Assembly: GCA_902521725.1 (NCBI GenBank)
Contig: CABYTF010000001.1
Span: 124,001 to 188,000 of the forward strand
Length of the DNA stretch: 64,000 bases
Direction: 5' to 3'
Source of the DNA: an uncultured Gammaproteobacteria bacterium
GTDB lineage: Bacteria; Pseudomonadota; Gammaproteobacteria; GCA-002705445; GCA-002716945
This document shows positions 1-9,477 of the stretch, piece after piece; within the stretch, counting starts at the first letter, position 1; each line of letters begins with the position of its first letter. The position numbers and the translations under genes were made by a program. A model generated the notes under the pieces. That model was not told the origin of the DNA and searched no databases. It saw only the letters and a program-made list of their open reading frames with translations.

Positions 1-1
1 A

Positions 2-367
2 ATATTTATAAAGGAGTATGCAGCTGCTGTAGATGATTACATGTTAACTCTTCCAAAAGGAAAAATAGATTCTAATGAAACAATATATGAAGCAGCTGAT
101 AGGGAATTACAAGAAGAAGTTGGATTCAAGTCTTGCAAGATAAATTTCATAAAAAAACTATATCTTGCTCCCGGTTATATTGATCATATTACTTATATGA
201 TGCTTGCAGAGGGTTTAAAACCATCATCACTGATCGGGGACGAACCAGAAGATTTAGAAATCATAAAAGTAGAGATACCGCATATAAATTCACTGCTAGA
301 AGAATATAAAATTATTGATTCTAGAGTTTATGCTGCGGTGAATTACATACAAAATAATTATGAATAA
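2..367 (+). CDS. nudE: NudE-type Nudix hydrolase (5' end outside window)
   Basis: The reading frame is open from the first bases of the window, so the true start lies upstream; only the C-terminal part is seen. The first visible ATG at 41 is internal. A complete Nudix box is present: G, five residues, E, seven residues, then REL-Q-EE-V-GF (encoded about 59-130), which binds the divalent metal. The stretch after it (LAPGY, GDEPEDLE) matches Escherichia coli NudE, an ADP-ribose/NADH/Ap3A-type pyrophosphatase. It overlaps cysQ by 8 nt, and nudE-cysQ is a recurrent gammaproteobacterial pair. Family assignment is strong; the exact substrate is inferred. Confidence 0.85.
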   Translation: MFIKEYAAAVDDYMLTLPKGKIDSNETIYEAADRELQEEVGFKSCKINFIKKLYLAPGYIDHITYMMLAEGLKPSSLIGDEPEDLEIIKVEIPHINSLLEEYKIIDSRVYAAVNYIQNNYE

Positions 368-1157
368 ATTTGACGAACATATTCAAAATCTTGTGACCCT
401 TTGTTCGAGAGTCGGGAAGATTCAACTAGAAAATCAAAGTAGTTTAAAGATCAAGACAAAATCTGATAAGTCACCCGTCACGAACATTGATTTAATCTCT
501 AATGACATTATTGTCGAGTATTTATTATCTAATTTTCCTGATGATATCGTGATATCTGAAGAAAATATCGATAACACAAAAAGAGACAACTCTTACTGGG
601 TAGTTGATCCTATTGACGGGACCAAAGATTATATTAGGGGGGGCAGCCAGTTCTGTATTTGCATCTCATACATAGAAAATAATTATCCAGTTTTTGGGAT
701 CATTTATATTCCCAGTACGAAAGAATTCTATTATGCAATACAAGGTAACGGCTCGTACTTGATACGTGAGGACAAGGGAAGTGTAAGGTTACCCTCTAAA
801 ATGAATATTAACGATTGTATATTTTTAAGCACTTCTGTTAGAGAGAGTATATTGGATATATTAGGTAATCACTTCCCTACTTCAGATAGAGTATTTATGT
901 CTAGTGCGATTAAATTTTCAAAAATTGCTGAGGGCAGTGGTCATTTCTCAGTAAGACTCGGACCGACATATGAATGGGATACTGCAGCTGGACAGTGCAT
1001 TGTTGAGGAGTCTGGCGGCCTATTTTTAGACAAGAATTTAAAAAGATTTTCCTACGGTGCGGAGGATAATTTTCTTAATGGCCCTTTTTTTGTTATTAAT
1101 GGGAATTTAAGTGATTATAAAGATACCATTAGTCAGTGTCTTTCTTTGACAGGATAG
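360..1157 (+). CDS. cysQ: 3'(2'),5'-bisphosphate nucleotidase CysQ
   Basis: This inositol-monophosphatase-superfamily enzyme removes the 3' phosphate from PAP/PAPS, the by-product of sulfate assimilation and sulfotransfer. The metal-site motifs are visible: EE at residues 67-68, DPIDGT at 83-88 and the second signature WDTAAGQ at about 206-212. Length (265 aa) is normal for CysQ. The ATG at 360 overlaps the end of nudE. Its 3' end would overlap a possible small minus-strand gene at 1129-1272. Confidence 0.92.
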   Translation: MNKFDEHIQNLVTLCSRVGKIQLENQSSLKIKTKSDKSPVTNIDLISNDIIVEYLLSNFPDDIVISEENIDNTKRDNSYWVVDPIDGTKDYIRGGSQFCICISYIENNYPVFGIIYIPSTKEFYYAIQGNGSYLIREDKGSVRLPSKMNINDCIFLSTSVRESILDILGNHFPTSDRVFMSSAIKFSKIAEGSGHFSVRLGPTYEWDTAAGQCIVEESGGLFLDKNLKRFSYGAEDNFLNGPFFVINGNLSDYKDTISQCLSLTG

Positions 1158-1272
1158 ATTTTTTATATGCATCTTTATTGAGCTTTTTCATGATTCTATA
1201 TTTGCCTAGGACGCTTTTACACCATGTAGTCATATTTTTTTCATAATCCTTCAATTTATTATTATCAGCCAT
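1129..1272 (-). CDS. Possible small basic protein (47 aa) between cysQ and ccmC
   Basis: An open frame on the minus strand runs from ATG (1270-1272) to TAA (1129-1131), filling almost exactly the gap between cysQ and ccmC. The product starts MADNNKLKDYEKN, contains TTWCKSVLGKYRIMKKL and ends in a lysine-rich tail. I do not recognise the family and see no membrane segment. No convincing Shine-Dalgarno precedes the ATG. In a genome with such short gaps a 150 bp gap is itself unusual, which favours a real gene, but an open frame of this length can occur by chance. Confidence 0.4.
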   Translation of the reverse strand: MADNNKLKDYEKNMTTWCKSVLGKYRIMKKLNKDAYKKSILSKKDTD

Positions 1273-1306
1273 AGAATCGATTGTGTGTTATTATTTTTTG
1301 TGAATT

Positions 1307-2032
1307 ATGCTTAAAAGTTTATTATCAAAGATTTCCCCTGAAGGGTATTATAAATTTACTAGCGCCATAATACCATGGCTTCTTACCTTATCGCTATTTT
1401 TCATCTCTTTTGGTTTATATCAAGGACTTTTTGTAGCTCCACCTGACTATCAACAGGGAGATGCTTTTCGTATTATGTATGTTCATGTCCCAAGTGCATG
1501 GATTTCCCTATTCGCTTATTCTGTTGTTTTTTTCTCTGCAATTGTATCTTTGATATGGCATGTGAAAGTATATGACGTAATTCTACTTGCTTCATGTAAG
1601 CTCGGGGCGCTTTTCACTTTGTTTACTCTTCTCACTGGAGCTATTTGGGGAAAGCCAATGTGGGGTACATGGTGGGCATGGGACGCAAGATTAACATCAG
1701 AATTGATACTTTTCTTTTTATATCTTTCGATATTACTTTTACATGGCTCTTTCGAAGATAAAAAGAAAGCTGCTTCCGCAGTGAATATTTTAGCTATAAT
1801 TGGTTTTATAAATATCCCAATCATACATTTCTCTGTCGAATGGTGGAACACGCTGCATCAGGGTCCATCTGTAATTAAGTTGAGTACACCTAGCATTGCT
1901 GGGGAAATGTTAACACCACTTATTATCACTGCTTTGGGGTTTACATTATTTTTCTTTGGAGCTATGTTGAAATCTTCTCAAAATATTTTACTAGACTACG
2001 AAAAGAATAAGCTTTGGGTCAAATCAATCTAA
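1307..2032 (+). CDS. ccmC: Heme exporter/handling protein CcmC (cytochrome c maturation)
   Basis: CcmC is a membrane component of System I cytochrome c maturation; it places heme on CcmE at the periplasmic face. The signature WWD motif (WGKPMWGTWWAWD) sits at residues 114-126, followed by RLTSELIL. Candidate heme-axial histidines are H60 (HVPSAW) and H174 or H184. About six hydrophobic segments are visible, and 241 aa is a normal length. It stands alone on the plus strand and runs tail to tail into ccmB with a 9 nt overlap. No ccmD, ccmE, ccmF, ccmG or ccmH follows. Confidence 0.93.
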   Translation: MLKSLLSKISPEGYYKFTSAIIPWLLTLSLFFISFGLYQGLFVAPPDYQQGDAFRIMYVHVPSAWISLFAYSVVFFSAIVSLIWHVKVYDVILLASCKLGALFTLFTLLTGAIWGKPMWGTWWAWDARLTSELILFFLYLSILLLHGSFEDKKKAASAVNILAIIGFINIPIIHFSVEWWNTLHQGPSVIKLSTPSIAGEMLTPLIITALGFTLFFFGAMLKSSQNILLDYEKNKLWVKSI

Positions 2033-2695
2033 ACTATTCCTTACACCGAACGATGCCGCAAATGGTGCAATTATCAGAAAGAAAATTAGTAATGTCGTAA
2101 GAAATAACATTTCTGAGCTATAGTTCATACCAATTGACGCATTATAGATTGCACTTGTTCCAAAAATCAGTATCGGGATGTCAAGTGGCAATACAATAGT
2201 AGACAGTAACAAACCATTACCTCTAAGACTGAGCGTTAACGAGGCTGCTATTGATCCTATTAGTGATAATGTAAGCGTTCCTATTATCAGGCTTGTTAAT
2301 AAGATTATAGATACGTCAAGCTTATCTGTTAAAAGTAAATTTGTTGAAAAAGCAACAATAACCAAAGGGATTATTGTAAACATCCAATGTGCTATGACTT
2401 TAGCTAGTAGGCTTATTTCGAGTATCTCAGAATTTATAACAATACCATCAAGCGTTCCGTCTTCATAATCCTCTTTAAATAAAGAATCCATATTAAGAAG
2501 ACTAACCAAAAGACAAGACAGCCAGATGATTTGAGGCAGGATATTTTCATACCCACCAACAGTTGTTCCTTCTAGGCTTATTGAGAAAAAAGTTATAATT
2601 AACAGTAGATAAACAATCGGCATGAAAACACGAGAGCTGGTATTTAGTACAATGTGCATTTCTCTAAGTAGAATTGTTATGAACGATTTCAACAT
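2024..2695 (-). CDS. ccmB: Heme exporter protein CcmB (ABC permease)
   Basis: This is the membrane subunit of the CcmABCD complex that frees holo-CcmE during cytochrome c maturation. The 223 aa protein is hydrophobic, with about six predicted helices, and matches the CcmB layout (N-terminal LREMHIVLNTSSRVFMP; C-terminal PFAASFGVRNSLD). The ATG at 2695 overlaps the end of ccmA by 7 nt, so the two are co-translated. It ends convergently inside the last codons of ccmC. Confidence 0.92.
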   Translation of the reverse strand: MLKSFITILLREMHIVLNTSSRVFMPIVYLLLIITFFSISLEGTTVGGYENILPQIIWLSCLLVSLLNMDSLFKEDYEDGTLDGIVINSEILEISLLAKVIAHWMFTIIPLVIVAFSTNLLLTDKLDVSIILLTSLIIGTLTLSLIGSIAASLTLSLRGNGLLLSTIVLPLDIPILIFGTSAIYNASIGMNYSSEMLFLTTLLIFFLIIAPFAASFGVRNSLD

Positions 2696-3282
2696 AATTT
2701 TATATTATCAAAATTTTCTTTGACGTTATGACTTGTAATTACAATGCTACCCATATTGCTTACGTGTTTATCCATTTTAGAAAGTAGCAAATCAATTTTT
2801 GCTTTGTCTAAGCCGGTAAAAGGCTCATCTAATAGCCAGAGTTTATTAGAAATCAGAGTCAGTTGAATCAAACTAATAATTTTCTTTTGACCATGTGATA
2901 AATATCTTACTTGCGTATTGATATACTTTTTCATCGAATACTCTTCAAGTTCTGATTCAATGGAGGAATGATCATTATTATTAGCAAAATTAAGTGCATA
3001 TTCTAAGTTCTGGTAAACGGACAGCTCATTTTTAAGTCCATATTTGTGACCTATGTAAAAAATGTCCTTGTTCATATCAAATGATGGATTGGAGTGTATC
3101 TCTCCTTCAGTTGGTTCGGTTATTCCAGCAATAATTTTTAATAAAGAAGTTTTTCCTGACCCATTTTCACCATAGATGTTATATTTTTGTTTTTGATTGA
3201 TTTGCAACGAATAGCTGTTGATTATTTCTTTATCTTGTTTGACTAAAGAGATATTTTCCAAGCTTATAAGGTTAGATATCAC
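2689..3282 (-). CDS. ccmA: Cytochrome c maturation ABC ATPase CcmA
   Basis: This is the nucleotide-binding subunit partnering CcmB. Walker A GENGSGKT lies at residues 38-45, the ABC signature as LSHGQ at 128-132, Walker B LWLLDEP at about 148-154, and the switch histidine in TSHN near the C terminus. Its 197 aa is the usual short CcmA length. The start is GTG within a GTGA overlap with the rraA stop, so it belongs to the xthA-ampG-rraA-ccmA-ccmB run. Confidence 0.93.
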   Translation of the reverse strand: MISNLISLENISLVKQDKEIINSYSLQINQKQKYNIYGENGSGKTSLLKIIAGITEPTEGEIHSNPSFDMNKDIFYIGHKYGLKNELSVYQNLEYALNFANNNDHSSIESELEEYSMKKYINTQVRYLSHGQKKIISLIQLTLISNKLWLLDEPFTGLDKAKIDLLLSKMDKHVSNMGSIVITSHNVKENFDNIKLC

Positions 3283-3758
3283 TTGATTAACTCTGACGAA
3301 GATATGACGATACCGTCAGGATCTGAATATATATAATCATTTTCTTTAAATAAAATGCCTGCGAAAGATAAATCTATGCCATATTTACCTACATCTTTCT
3401 TCTCACTTTTATTAGGGACTAGATTAATCGCTTTTATAGATATAGGTATTTTACTTATCTCTAGACAATCTCTTATGCATCCATTAATGATAATACCGCT
3501 CCATCCATTTTTAAATCCTAGTTCTGCTAAGTTATCTCCAACTAACGCACATTTTTCCGAGCCCTTACCATCCACCACCATTACACATCCATGACCATCC
3601 TCACTTAAAAGCTTTTTTACATACGAGTTATCGTTTATAGCCTCTACCGTTCTTATGCGACCATGGCAATGAGAATTTGCACCGAACAATTTAAAAATAG
3701 GTTTAGCTATTTCAAGATTATGATCATCGCAAAGATCAGCTGTATTAAATTTTTTCAT
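3279..3758 (-). CDS. rraA: RraA family protein (RNase E regulator / HMG-aldolase-like)
   Basis: The protein resembles E. coli RraA over its whole length (159 versus 161 aa): N-terminal TADLCD, central MVVDGKGSEKCALVGD, then a glycine-rich turn. RraA inhibits RNase E by binding its C-terminal region. The wider family includes 4-hydroxy-4-methyl-2-oxoglutarate aldolases, which carry an Arg-Asp pair. Here GCIRDC keeps R-D, so catalysis cannot be excluded. It overlaps ccmA by 4 nt and ampG by 14 nt. I favour RraA from length and overall similarity. Confidence 0.75.
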   Translation of the reverse strand: MKKFNTADLCDDHNLEIAKPIFKLFGANSHCHGRIRTVEAINDNSYVKKLLSEDGHGCVMVVDGKGSEKCALVGDNLAELGFKNGWSGIIINGCIRDCLEISKIPISIKAINLVPNKSEKKDVGKYGIDLSFAGILFKENDYIYSDPDGIVISSSELIK

Positions 3759-5013
3759 CTTTAATAATAAATTTAATTCTTCTTAATATTATCAGAGCAG
3801 GTATTGCTATTAAAGAGCAAAAAATAAAGTATAAATCCCAGTTCAAAAGCTCTACTAGATATCCTGAAGTACCAGAAAGAAATGTTCTTGGCAAAGACAT
3901 AAGTGCTGTCATCAAAGCAAACTGCGTTGCAGTAAATTCTTTAGACGTCATGTGTGCAATGAAAGCTAGATATGCTGTATAGCCCATTCCAGCTGCCAGG
4001 TTTTCAAGTGATATAACTGTGATTAACATCATAGTATTATTCCCGGCATAGTATAATATTGAAAACCCTAATGTAGCTATTAGCTGAAATATTCCGAAGT
4101 ATATTAATGATTTATAAAGACCTAGTTTCAATGATATTGCCCCACCTAAAAAAGCACCAAGTAATGTAGCACCAAGACCAAAGAATTTTACAATTGTTCC
4201 TATCTCTGTTTTCGAAAAGCCAATGTCAAGGTAGAAGTTTGTGCTCAAAGAGTGGGCCATGGTATCACCTACTTTATACAAGAGTATAAAAAGTAAAATA
4301 AGATACGGCGTCATAACCTTTATATTGCTATTGATCGCTGTATATCTTGTAAAGAACTCTTTAAATGGCTCAATAATTGATTCACGTAGAGTGTATGATT
4401 TAAATTCGACTTTGGGTTCTTCTGCTAACAATGTTGTTATAACACCCAGTATCATAATTAGTGACATAATTGTGTAAACAAGGGAGTAGGAGTAAATATC
4501 TGCTAGAATTAATCCACCTGCACCAGCGGCTAAAGCACCAAACCTATAACCTAGTACATAAGCGGATGCACCTATTGTCTGCTCACTCTCTCTCAAACTT
4601 TCTCTTCTATAGGCATCAATGACTATGTCTTGCGAGGCTGAAAAAAAAGTTACAGCTAAGGATAAAACTGCAACGTTATACAAGTTAATTTCTGGTTGTG
4701 ATTGTCCAAGAAAAAATATCGAGGATATCAAGAATATTTGGGATAATAGTAGCCAACCTCTTCTTCGACCCAAGGCAGAGATTACATATCTATCAAACAA
4801 AGGAGCCCATAGAAATTTAAGAGAGTAAGGCAAACCAATTAAAGCAAAAAGCCCAATTGTAGATTTTGAAATATTTTCATCTGTTAACCATGCTTGAAGA
4901 AGAGTTATAGTTAATAACAAAGGTAAACCCGATACAAATCCCATGATCATTGACACTAGAATTTTTTTCTCTAGGTAGGGAGTAACACTGGCCTTGAGAG
5001 TTTTAAATATCAT
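3745..5013 (-). CDS. ampG: AmpG-like muropeptide permease (MFS)
   Basis: This 12-helix major facilitator imports anhydro-muropeptides for peptidoglycan recycling. The AmpG signatures are clear: SGLPLLLTITLLQAWLTDE near the N terminus, PYSLKFLWAPLFDRY, LGRRRGWLL after helix 2, and SQDIVIDAYRRE in helix 4. I start at the ATG at 5011-5013 rather than the in-frame TTG six bases upstream. The ATG still overlaps xthA by 11 nt. It sits second in the minus-strand run xthA-ampG-rraA-ccmA-ccmB. Confidence 0.85.
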   Translation of the reverse strand: MIFKTLKASVTPYLEKKILVSMIMGFVSGLPLLLTITLLQAWLTDENISKSTIGLFALIGLPYSLKFLWAPLFDRYVISALGRRRGWLLLSQIFLISSIFFLGQSQPEINLYNVAVLSLAVTFFSASQDIVIDAYRRESLRESEQTIGASAYVLGYRFGALAAGAGGLILADIYSYSLVYTIMSLIMILGVITTLLAEEPKVEFKSYTLRESIIEPFKEFFTRYTAINSNIKVMTPYLILLFILLYKVGDTMAHSLSTNFYLDIGFSKTEIGTIVKFFGLGATLLGAFLGGAISLKLGLYKSLIYFGIFQLIATLGFSILYYAGNNTMMLITVISLENLAAGMGYTAYLAFIAHMTSKEFTATQFALMTALMSLPRTFLSGTSGYLVELLNWDLYFIFCSLIAIPALIILRRIKFIIKDEKI

Positions 5014-5770
5014 AATCAATTACCAATGGAGCATGATCAGAAAATTTTTTTCCCTTATAAACGGATACTTTATTTATTTTGTCTAATAAATTACTCGTAA
5101 CCATCTGATAGTCAATTCTCCAGCCTACATTATTATTATATGCATTACCCCTATTAGACCACCAAGTATAAATATCATTTTGCTTACATTTAACCCTAAA
5201 TGCATCTACGAGACCTATGTTATCAATTAATTTTGTCATCCAAGCTCTTTCTTCTGGGAGAAAGCCAGAGTTTTTCTGATTTGATTTCCAATTTTTTATA
5301 TCATCTTTTGTATGAGCTATATTGTAATCACCACATAGGATTAGCATTTTTCTCTTTTTCATTTCTTTTTTGACATATTTCTCAAATAAATCCATAAATT
5401 CATATTTCATTTTCTGCCTTTCTTCTCCGGATGATCCAGAGGGGAAATAGATTGATGCGACTATATAATCTTTGAACTCTAGGGAAATAAATCTTCCCTC
5501 TTCTTCAAAAATAGACTTAGAGAATTTACTAATGATTTCTGAAGGTTCATGTTTTGAATATATTGCAACTCCACTGTAGCCCTTTTTAACTGCGATGTTC
5601 ATGTATCTTGTATAACCTTTTAAGATAAAATTATCATTATCTATTTGATCCTCTAGCGCCCTTGTCTCTTGCATACATATATGATCTGCTTTACTTCTTG
5701 AAAGCCAATCAAATATACCTTTTTTCTGACTTGAGCGTATACCACAAACATTAATTGTTATTACTTTCAT
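5003..5770 (-). CDS. xthA: Exodeoxyribonuclease III
   Basis: This is an AP endonuclease and 3'-5' exonuclease of base-excision repair (EEP superfamily). Catalytic features seen: QETRA with the metal-binding Glu at residue 35, GDYN with Asp148/Asn150, and the terminal SDHAPL with His246. WRIDYQMV is also typical. Length (255 aa) is slightly shorter than E. coli XthA (268 aa). It is divergent from pyrE across about 44 bp, which must hold both promoters. Confidence 0.9.
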   Translation of the reverse strand: MKVITINVCGIRSSQKKGIFDWLSRSKADHICMQETRALEDQIDNDNFILKGYTRYMNIAVKKGYSGVAIYSKHEPSEIISKFSKSIFEEEGRFISLEFKDYIVASIYFPSGSSGEERQKMKYEFMDLFEKYVKKEMKKRKMLILCGDYNIAHTKDDIKNWKSNQKNSGFLPEERAWMTKLIDNIGLVDAFRVKCKQNDIYTWWSNRGNAYNNNVGWRIDYQMVTSNLLDKINKVSVYKGKKFSDHAPLVIDYDI

Positions 5771-5814
5771 GATGTTTTAAAGGATATGGTATCATTATTT
5801 AATGGTTGCTCACT

Positions 5815-6456
5815 ATGTTTAGTAAAAAACAAGAATTTATTGAGTTCACACTTCATGAGAAAATATTAAAGTTTGGAAGCTTTACCCTGAAGTCAGGCAG
5901 GAAAAGCCCTTATTTTTTTAATACGGGTCTTTGCAACAATGGCAAACTCCTTAATGAATTATCCAGTTATTATGCATGCTATATTAGTGAAAATTCATTA
6001 GATTTTGATTTTATTTTTGGACCAGCTTATAAGGGTATAACCTTGTGCTCGTCAATTTGTCATAGCTTGTATAAGAATTATTCAATTAATAAACCCTTTG
6101 CATTCAACAGAAAAGAGGAGAAAAAGCATGGGGACATGGGAAAGTTTGTTGGTTGCCCTATCACAGGAATATCTTTGATAGTTGATGATGTTATATCCTC
6201 AGGATCATCCATTGTTGAATCTATAGAAATGATTACTGAATCAAAAGCTGCATGCAGCGATGTTTTGGTAGCTTTCGATAGGATGGAAGTTGGAGAGAAT
6301 AAGGCTGCCGCTAAAGAGATAACAGGAAAATTTACAATAAAAGTGCATAGCCTTATTTCACTCCATGATATTTCGAATTTTATAAAATCAAATTCAGAGT
6401 ATAAAGAACACATTCAAGCAATGGATGAGTATATGTTAGAACATGGTGCTAACTAG
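5815..6456 (+). CDS. pyrE: Orotate phosphoribosyltransferase
   Basis: The enzyme joins orotate to PRPP in pyrimidine synthesis. FTLKSGRKSPYFFNTG near the N terminus and the PRPP-binding loop VDDVISSGSS at about 123-132 match E. coli PyrE. I choose the ATG at 5815 rather than the in-frame TTG at 5806, since MFSKKQEFIEF aligns with the known N terminus; this gives 213 aa, the normal length. Its stop overlaps the convergent TauE-family gene by 4 nt. Confidence 0.93.
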   Translation: MFSKKQEFIEFTLHEKILKFGSFTLKSGRKSPYFFNTGLCNNGKLLNELSSYYACYISENSLDFDFIFGPAYKGITLCSSICHSLYKNYSINKPFAFNRKEEKKHGDMGKFVGCPITGISLIVDDVISSGSSIVESIEMITESKAACSDVLVAFDRMEVGENKAAAKEITGKFTIKVHSLISLHDISNFIKSNSEYKEHIQAMDEYMLEHGAN

Positions 6457-7181
6457 AATAATAGTTTGTATGCAACTATCAGAGTAACTAACTGGTATGC
6501 CGATTTTATCAGAAGATTAGATTTTTTTATAGCAATCATAGCGCCCACATACCCTCCTGCAAATGAACCAAAAAGAAGTATAGGAAGTATTGAGATATCA
6601 ATTGAAGATATAATATATAGAACGATTGCGCCAATCAAGTTATAGAAAAGACCTACAACTAATAAAGTATAACCTATTGCTTCTTTGTAAGTATAACCAT
6701 ATAGCTTTGTAAGCATAAGTGTGTACAAAAGACCTGTCCCGGCTGATAAGGACCCGTTCAAAAATCCAATAATAAAAAGCAATGGGTATACAATTAACGG
6801 ATTGGGTTTAGTTCTATCTTGACCGTGACTTTTTGTAAATGATAAAAAAAAGACAAGCAGAATTAGTAAACCTAAAAATTGCCTTGCAAGATTTTCATTG
6901 ATAAAACTTATTGAATATGCCCCTAGCATAACGGCTGGTATGCCTATTATTATGCCTTCGCTTAAGAGTTTATAAGACGGTTTACTTTTCTCGAAGAACT
7001 TCAGCGTAGCACCCAAGCCTAATAAAACGGTTGAAACTTTATGGGTAGCTAGAGCAACCGGAAAAGAAATTTCAAAAAGAAGCAGAATAGCAGGTAGCTG
7101 AATTATTCCAGCTCCTCCACCTGAAAAAGCTGAAAAAAGATTTGATAAGAAAGATATTAAAAGAAGAAAGAAATATTCCAA
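6453..7181 (-). CDS. TauE/SafE family membrane permease (first copy)
   Basis: This 242 aa membrane protein has about seven or eight hydrophobic segments and the family's glycine-rich repeats (AFSGGGAGIIQLP in the first half, GSLSAGTGLLYTLML in the second). Members export sulfite, sulfoacetate or similar organic anions; the substrate here is unknown. The start is TTG three bases after the argB stop, and an in-frame stop just upstream rules out anything longer. It is the last gene of the minus-strand run beginning at fae. A second, different TauE homologue lies at 60358-61131. Confidence 0.8.
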   Translation of the reverse strand: MEYFFLLLISFLSNLFSAFSGGGAGIIQLPAILLLFEISFPVALATHKVSTVLLGLGATLKFFEKSKPSYKLLSEGIIIGIPAVMLGAYSISFINENLARQFLGLLILLVFFLSFTKSHGQDRTKPNPLIVYPLLFIIGFLNGSLSAGTGLLYTLMLTKLYGYTYKEAIGYTLLVVGLFYNLIGAIVLYIISSIDISILPILLFGSFAGGYVGAMIAIKKSNLLIKSAYQLVTLIVAYKLLF

Positions 7182-7184
7182 GGT

Positions 7185-8081
7185 TTAGGTTCTTCGTATC
7201 ATCGTACCTACACCTTCGTCTGTAAATAACTCAAGTAGTATAGCATGGTCGATCGTCCCATCAATTATCTGAACATTTTGTACACCAGCAGATACGGCTT
7301 CTAACGCAGATTCAACTTTTGGAAGCATGCCAGATGAAATTATCCCTTTGTTGACAAGTTGTCTAACTTGTTCAGCATTCATTGACTTGATTAGGTTGCC
7401 GTTATCGTCAAATATTCCTGTTGTGTTAGTTAGAACGACATATTTACCTGCTTGAAGTATTTTTGCTATTTTGCCAGCGACAATATCTGCATTTATATTG
7501 TACGTTTTAAAATCTTCACCAATACCAATGGGCGCAATAACAGGTATGAATGGGGTTGCATCAAGAAGGTTTACCACACTGGGATCTATACTGGAGACCA
7601 TTCCAGTATTTTTAAAATCAAAATCCTTATTTTTACCTTCACCTACCATTTTTTTAGCCCTAATTAATCCTCCGTCTTTTCCAGATAAACCGACTGCTCT
7701 ACCTCCATGGCTGGTTATTAGATTTACAATCTCTTTGTTAATTGATCCTCCTAAAACCATTTCAATCATTTCAATTGATTTATCATCCGTTACTCTCATT
7801 CCATCGACGAATTCGGATTTGATACCCATTTTTTCAAGGTAGTTAGTAATTTGAGGTCCACCGCCATGAATTATGACTGGATGAAGACCAACCTGTTTTA
7901 GAAGAACGACATCTCTAGCGAAGTTATTTTTCAGCCTATCGTCTATCATGGCATTACCACCAAATTTTATAACAATAATTTTGTTGGCTAGCTTTTGAAT
8001 GTATGGAAGCGCTTCAATCAGCACATTAGCTGTTGACGGAATATTTGCAGAGTTTTCTCTTAGTATCACTTTATCATTCAT
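7185..8081 (-). CDS. argB: Acetylglutamate kinase
   Basis: This enzyme phosphorylates N-acetylglutamate, the second step of arginine synthesis. The ATP-site motif KFGGNAM is at residues 39-45, HGGGPQI follows, and the family pattern MVLGGSINKEIV is in the middle. The roughly 30-residue N-terminal extension (ANVLIEALPYIQKL) is the helix typical of hexameric, arginine-inhibited kinases, so feedback control by arginine is likely (inference). It sits 4 nt after algC. Confidence 0.93.
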   Translation of the reverse strand: MNDKVILRENSANIPSTANVLIEALPYIQKLANKIIVIKFGGNAMIDDRLKNNFARDVVLLKQVGLHPVIIHGGGPQITNYLEKMGIKSEFVDGMRVTDDKSIEMIEMVLGGSINKEIVNLITSHGGRAVGLSGKDGGLIRAKKMVGEGKNKDFDFKNTGMVSSIDPSVVNLLDATPFIPVIAPIGIGEDFKTYNINADIVAGKIAKILQAGKYVVLTNTTGIFDDNGNLIKSMNAEQVRQLVNKGIISSGMLPKVESALEAVSAGVQNVQIIDGTIDHAILLELFTDEGVGTMIRRT

Positions 8082-8085
8082 AATT

Positions 8086-9477
8086 TTAGAAGGGTAAGTC
8101 TAACTTATTATCAATTTTAAGAATAGCACTTTTAATATCATTTTTTATGCTTTTTAGTCCGTCTTCCGTGGCAGATTCAAACCTAAGTGTAATCTTTGGA
8201 GATGTATTTGATGCTCTTATCAAACCCCATGACGTATCATTTGATATTTTAATGCCATCTATTAAAGAAACATTGTATTCATCAAATTTACTTGACTTGA
8301 TAAATTCCTCAATAAATTTGAAATGACTATTTCCGTTAAATTCAATGTCTATCTCTGGAGTAGCACACGTTTTTGGTAAATCTTCAAGAGATTTGAGAAG
8401 CTGACTTTCTTGAGATAGAATTTCTAAAAATCTCAAAAAAACATAGATTCCATCGTCGAAGCCGTACCACTTGTCATTAAAGAAAATATGACCACTCATC
8501 TCACCACCTAATTTTGCACCTTCTTTCTTTATTGTCTGTTTAATATATGAATGACCTGTCCTAGATTCTAATGGTATGCCTCCATCATTAATGATATTGA
8601 TTTTTAAATTTCTTGTACATTTAACATCATAAACAATTTTAGCTTGCGCGTGCTGCATCAGCACAGACTTAGAAAATAGTATCATTAATTCATCAGGCCA
8701 CAAGACCGAACCGTCTTTTCTGATGATGACGGTCCTGTCACCATCACCATCAAATGCTACACCATAATCAGCATTAGTACTGGTGACCTTTGATTTCAAA
8801 TTTTCAAGGTTCACCTCTTTGGTTGGATCTGGGGAGCAATTGGGAAAATTACCGTCTACTTTTGAGTTTATGTAATCTGCGTTTATATGAAATGACTTTA
8901 ATATTTTATCTAAAACTGCAGCTGTGACACCATTCATGCAATCTACTATTACTTTTTTTGATGTCGAAATATTCGTGTCTTTTTTTACTCTTTTTATGTA
9001 ATCGTCTACTATCATCTCATATTTTTTTATTGGACCTTGATTATCCACTGCAGAAATTGGGTTATTATGAATCCATTCGCGTAATGCATATATATCTTTA
9101 TCAAATAATGGACTTCCATTTATTATCATTTTTATTCCATTATAATTTTTAGGATTGTGACTTCCAGTAACCATAAAGCCATTTGGTATATCGAGAGAAT
9201 GAGTTGCAAAATAAAGTAATGGTGTAGGAATCATCCCGCAATCAGTAACTTCGACACCAGCAGCTTGGAGTCCATTAATAAGTGACGTTTTTATATTTGG
9301 CCCACTCAATCTACCATCCATTGCAACAACAGCTTTTTTTTGGTCTTGTATTCTATTCCCTAGGGCCACACCGATTAAATATGCTGTACTCTCATTGAAG
9401 TCACTCGGATAGATACCACGTATGTCATATGCTCTAAAAATATCTGCCTTTATGTTATTTTGTTCCTGATGATCCAA
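8086..9477 (-). CDS. algC: Phosphomannomutase/phosphoglucomutase (AlgC type)
   Basis: It interconverts hexose 1- and 6-phosphates for LPS and exopolysaccharide precursors. The phosphoserine motif [13 protein letters not shown] has Ser106, the metal loop DGDGD is at 243-247, and the sugar and phosphate loops GEMSGH and RASNTSP follow. Positions agree within two residues with Pseudomonas AlgC (Ser108; 463 aa) if translation starts at the TTG at 9475-9477. That TTG is preceded by AGGAG at about 9 nt. A longer TTG start at 9540 would overlap dut by 86 nt and add a non-conserved tail, so I reject it. Confidence 0.88.
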   Translation of the reverse strand: MDHQEQNNIKADIFRAYDIRGIYPSDFNESTAYLIGVALGNRIQDQKKAVVAMDGRLSGPNIKTSLINGLQAAGVEVTDCGMIPTPLLYFATHSLDIPNGFMVTGSHNPKNYNGIKMIINGSPLFDKDIYALREWIHNNPISAVDNQGPIKKYEMIVDDYIKRVKKDTNISTSKKVIVDCMNGVTAAVLDKILKSFHINADYINSKVDGNFPNCSPDPTKEVNLENLKSKVTSTNADYGVAFDGDGDRTVIIRKDGSVLWPDELMILFSKSVLMQHAQAKIVYDVKCTRNLKINIINDGGIPLESRTGHSYIKQTIKKEGAKLGGEMSGHIFFNDKWYGFDDGIYVFLRFLEILSQESQLLKSLEDLPKTCATPEIDIEFNGNSHFKFIEEFIKSSKFDEYNVSLIDGIKISNDTSWGLIRASNTSPKITLRFESATEDGLKSIKNDIKSAILKIDNKLDLPF

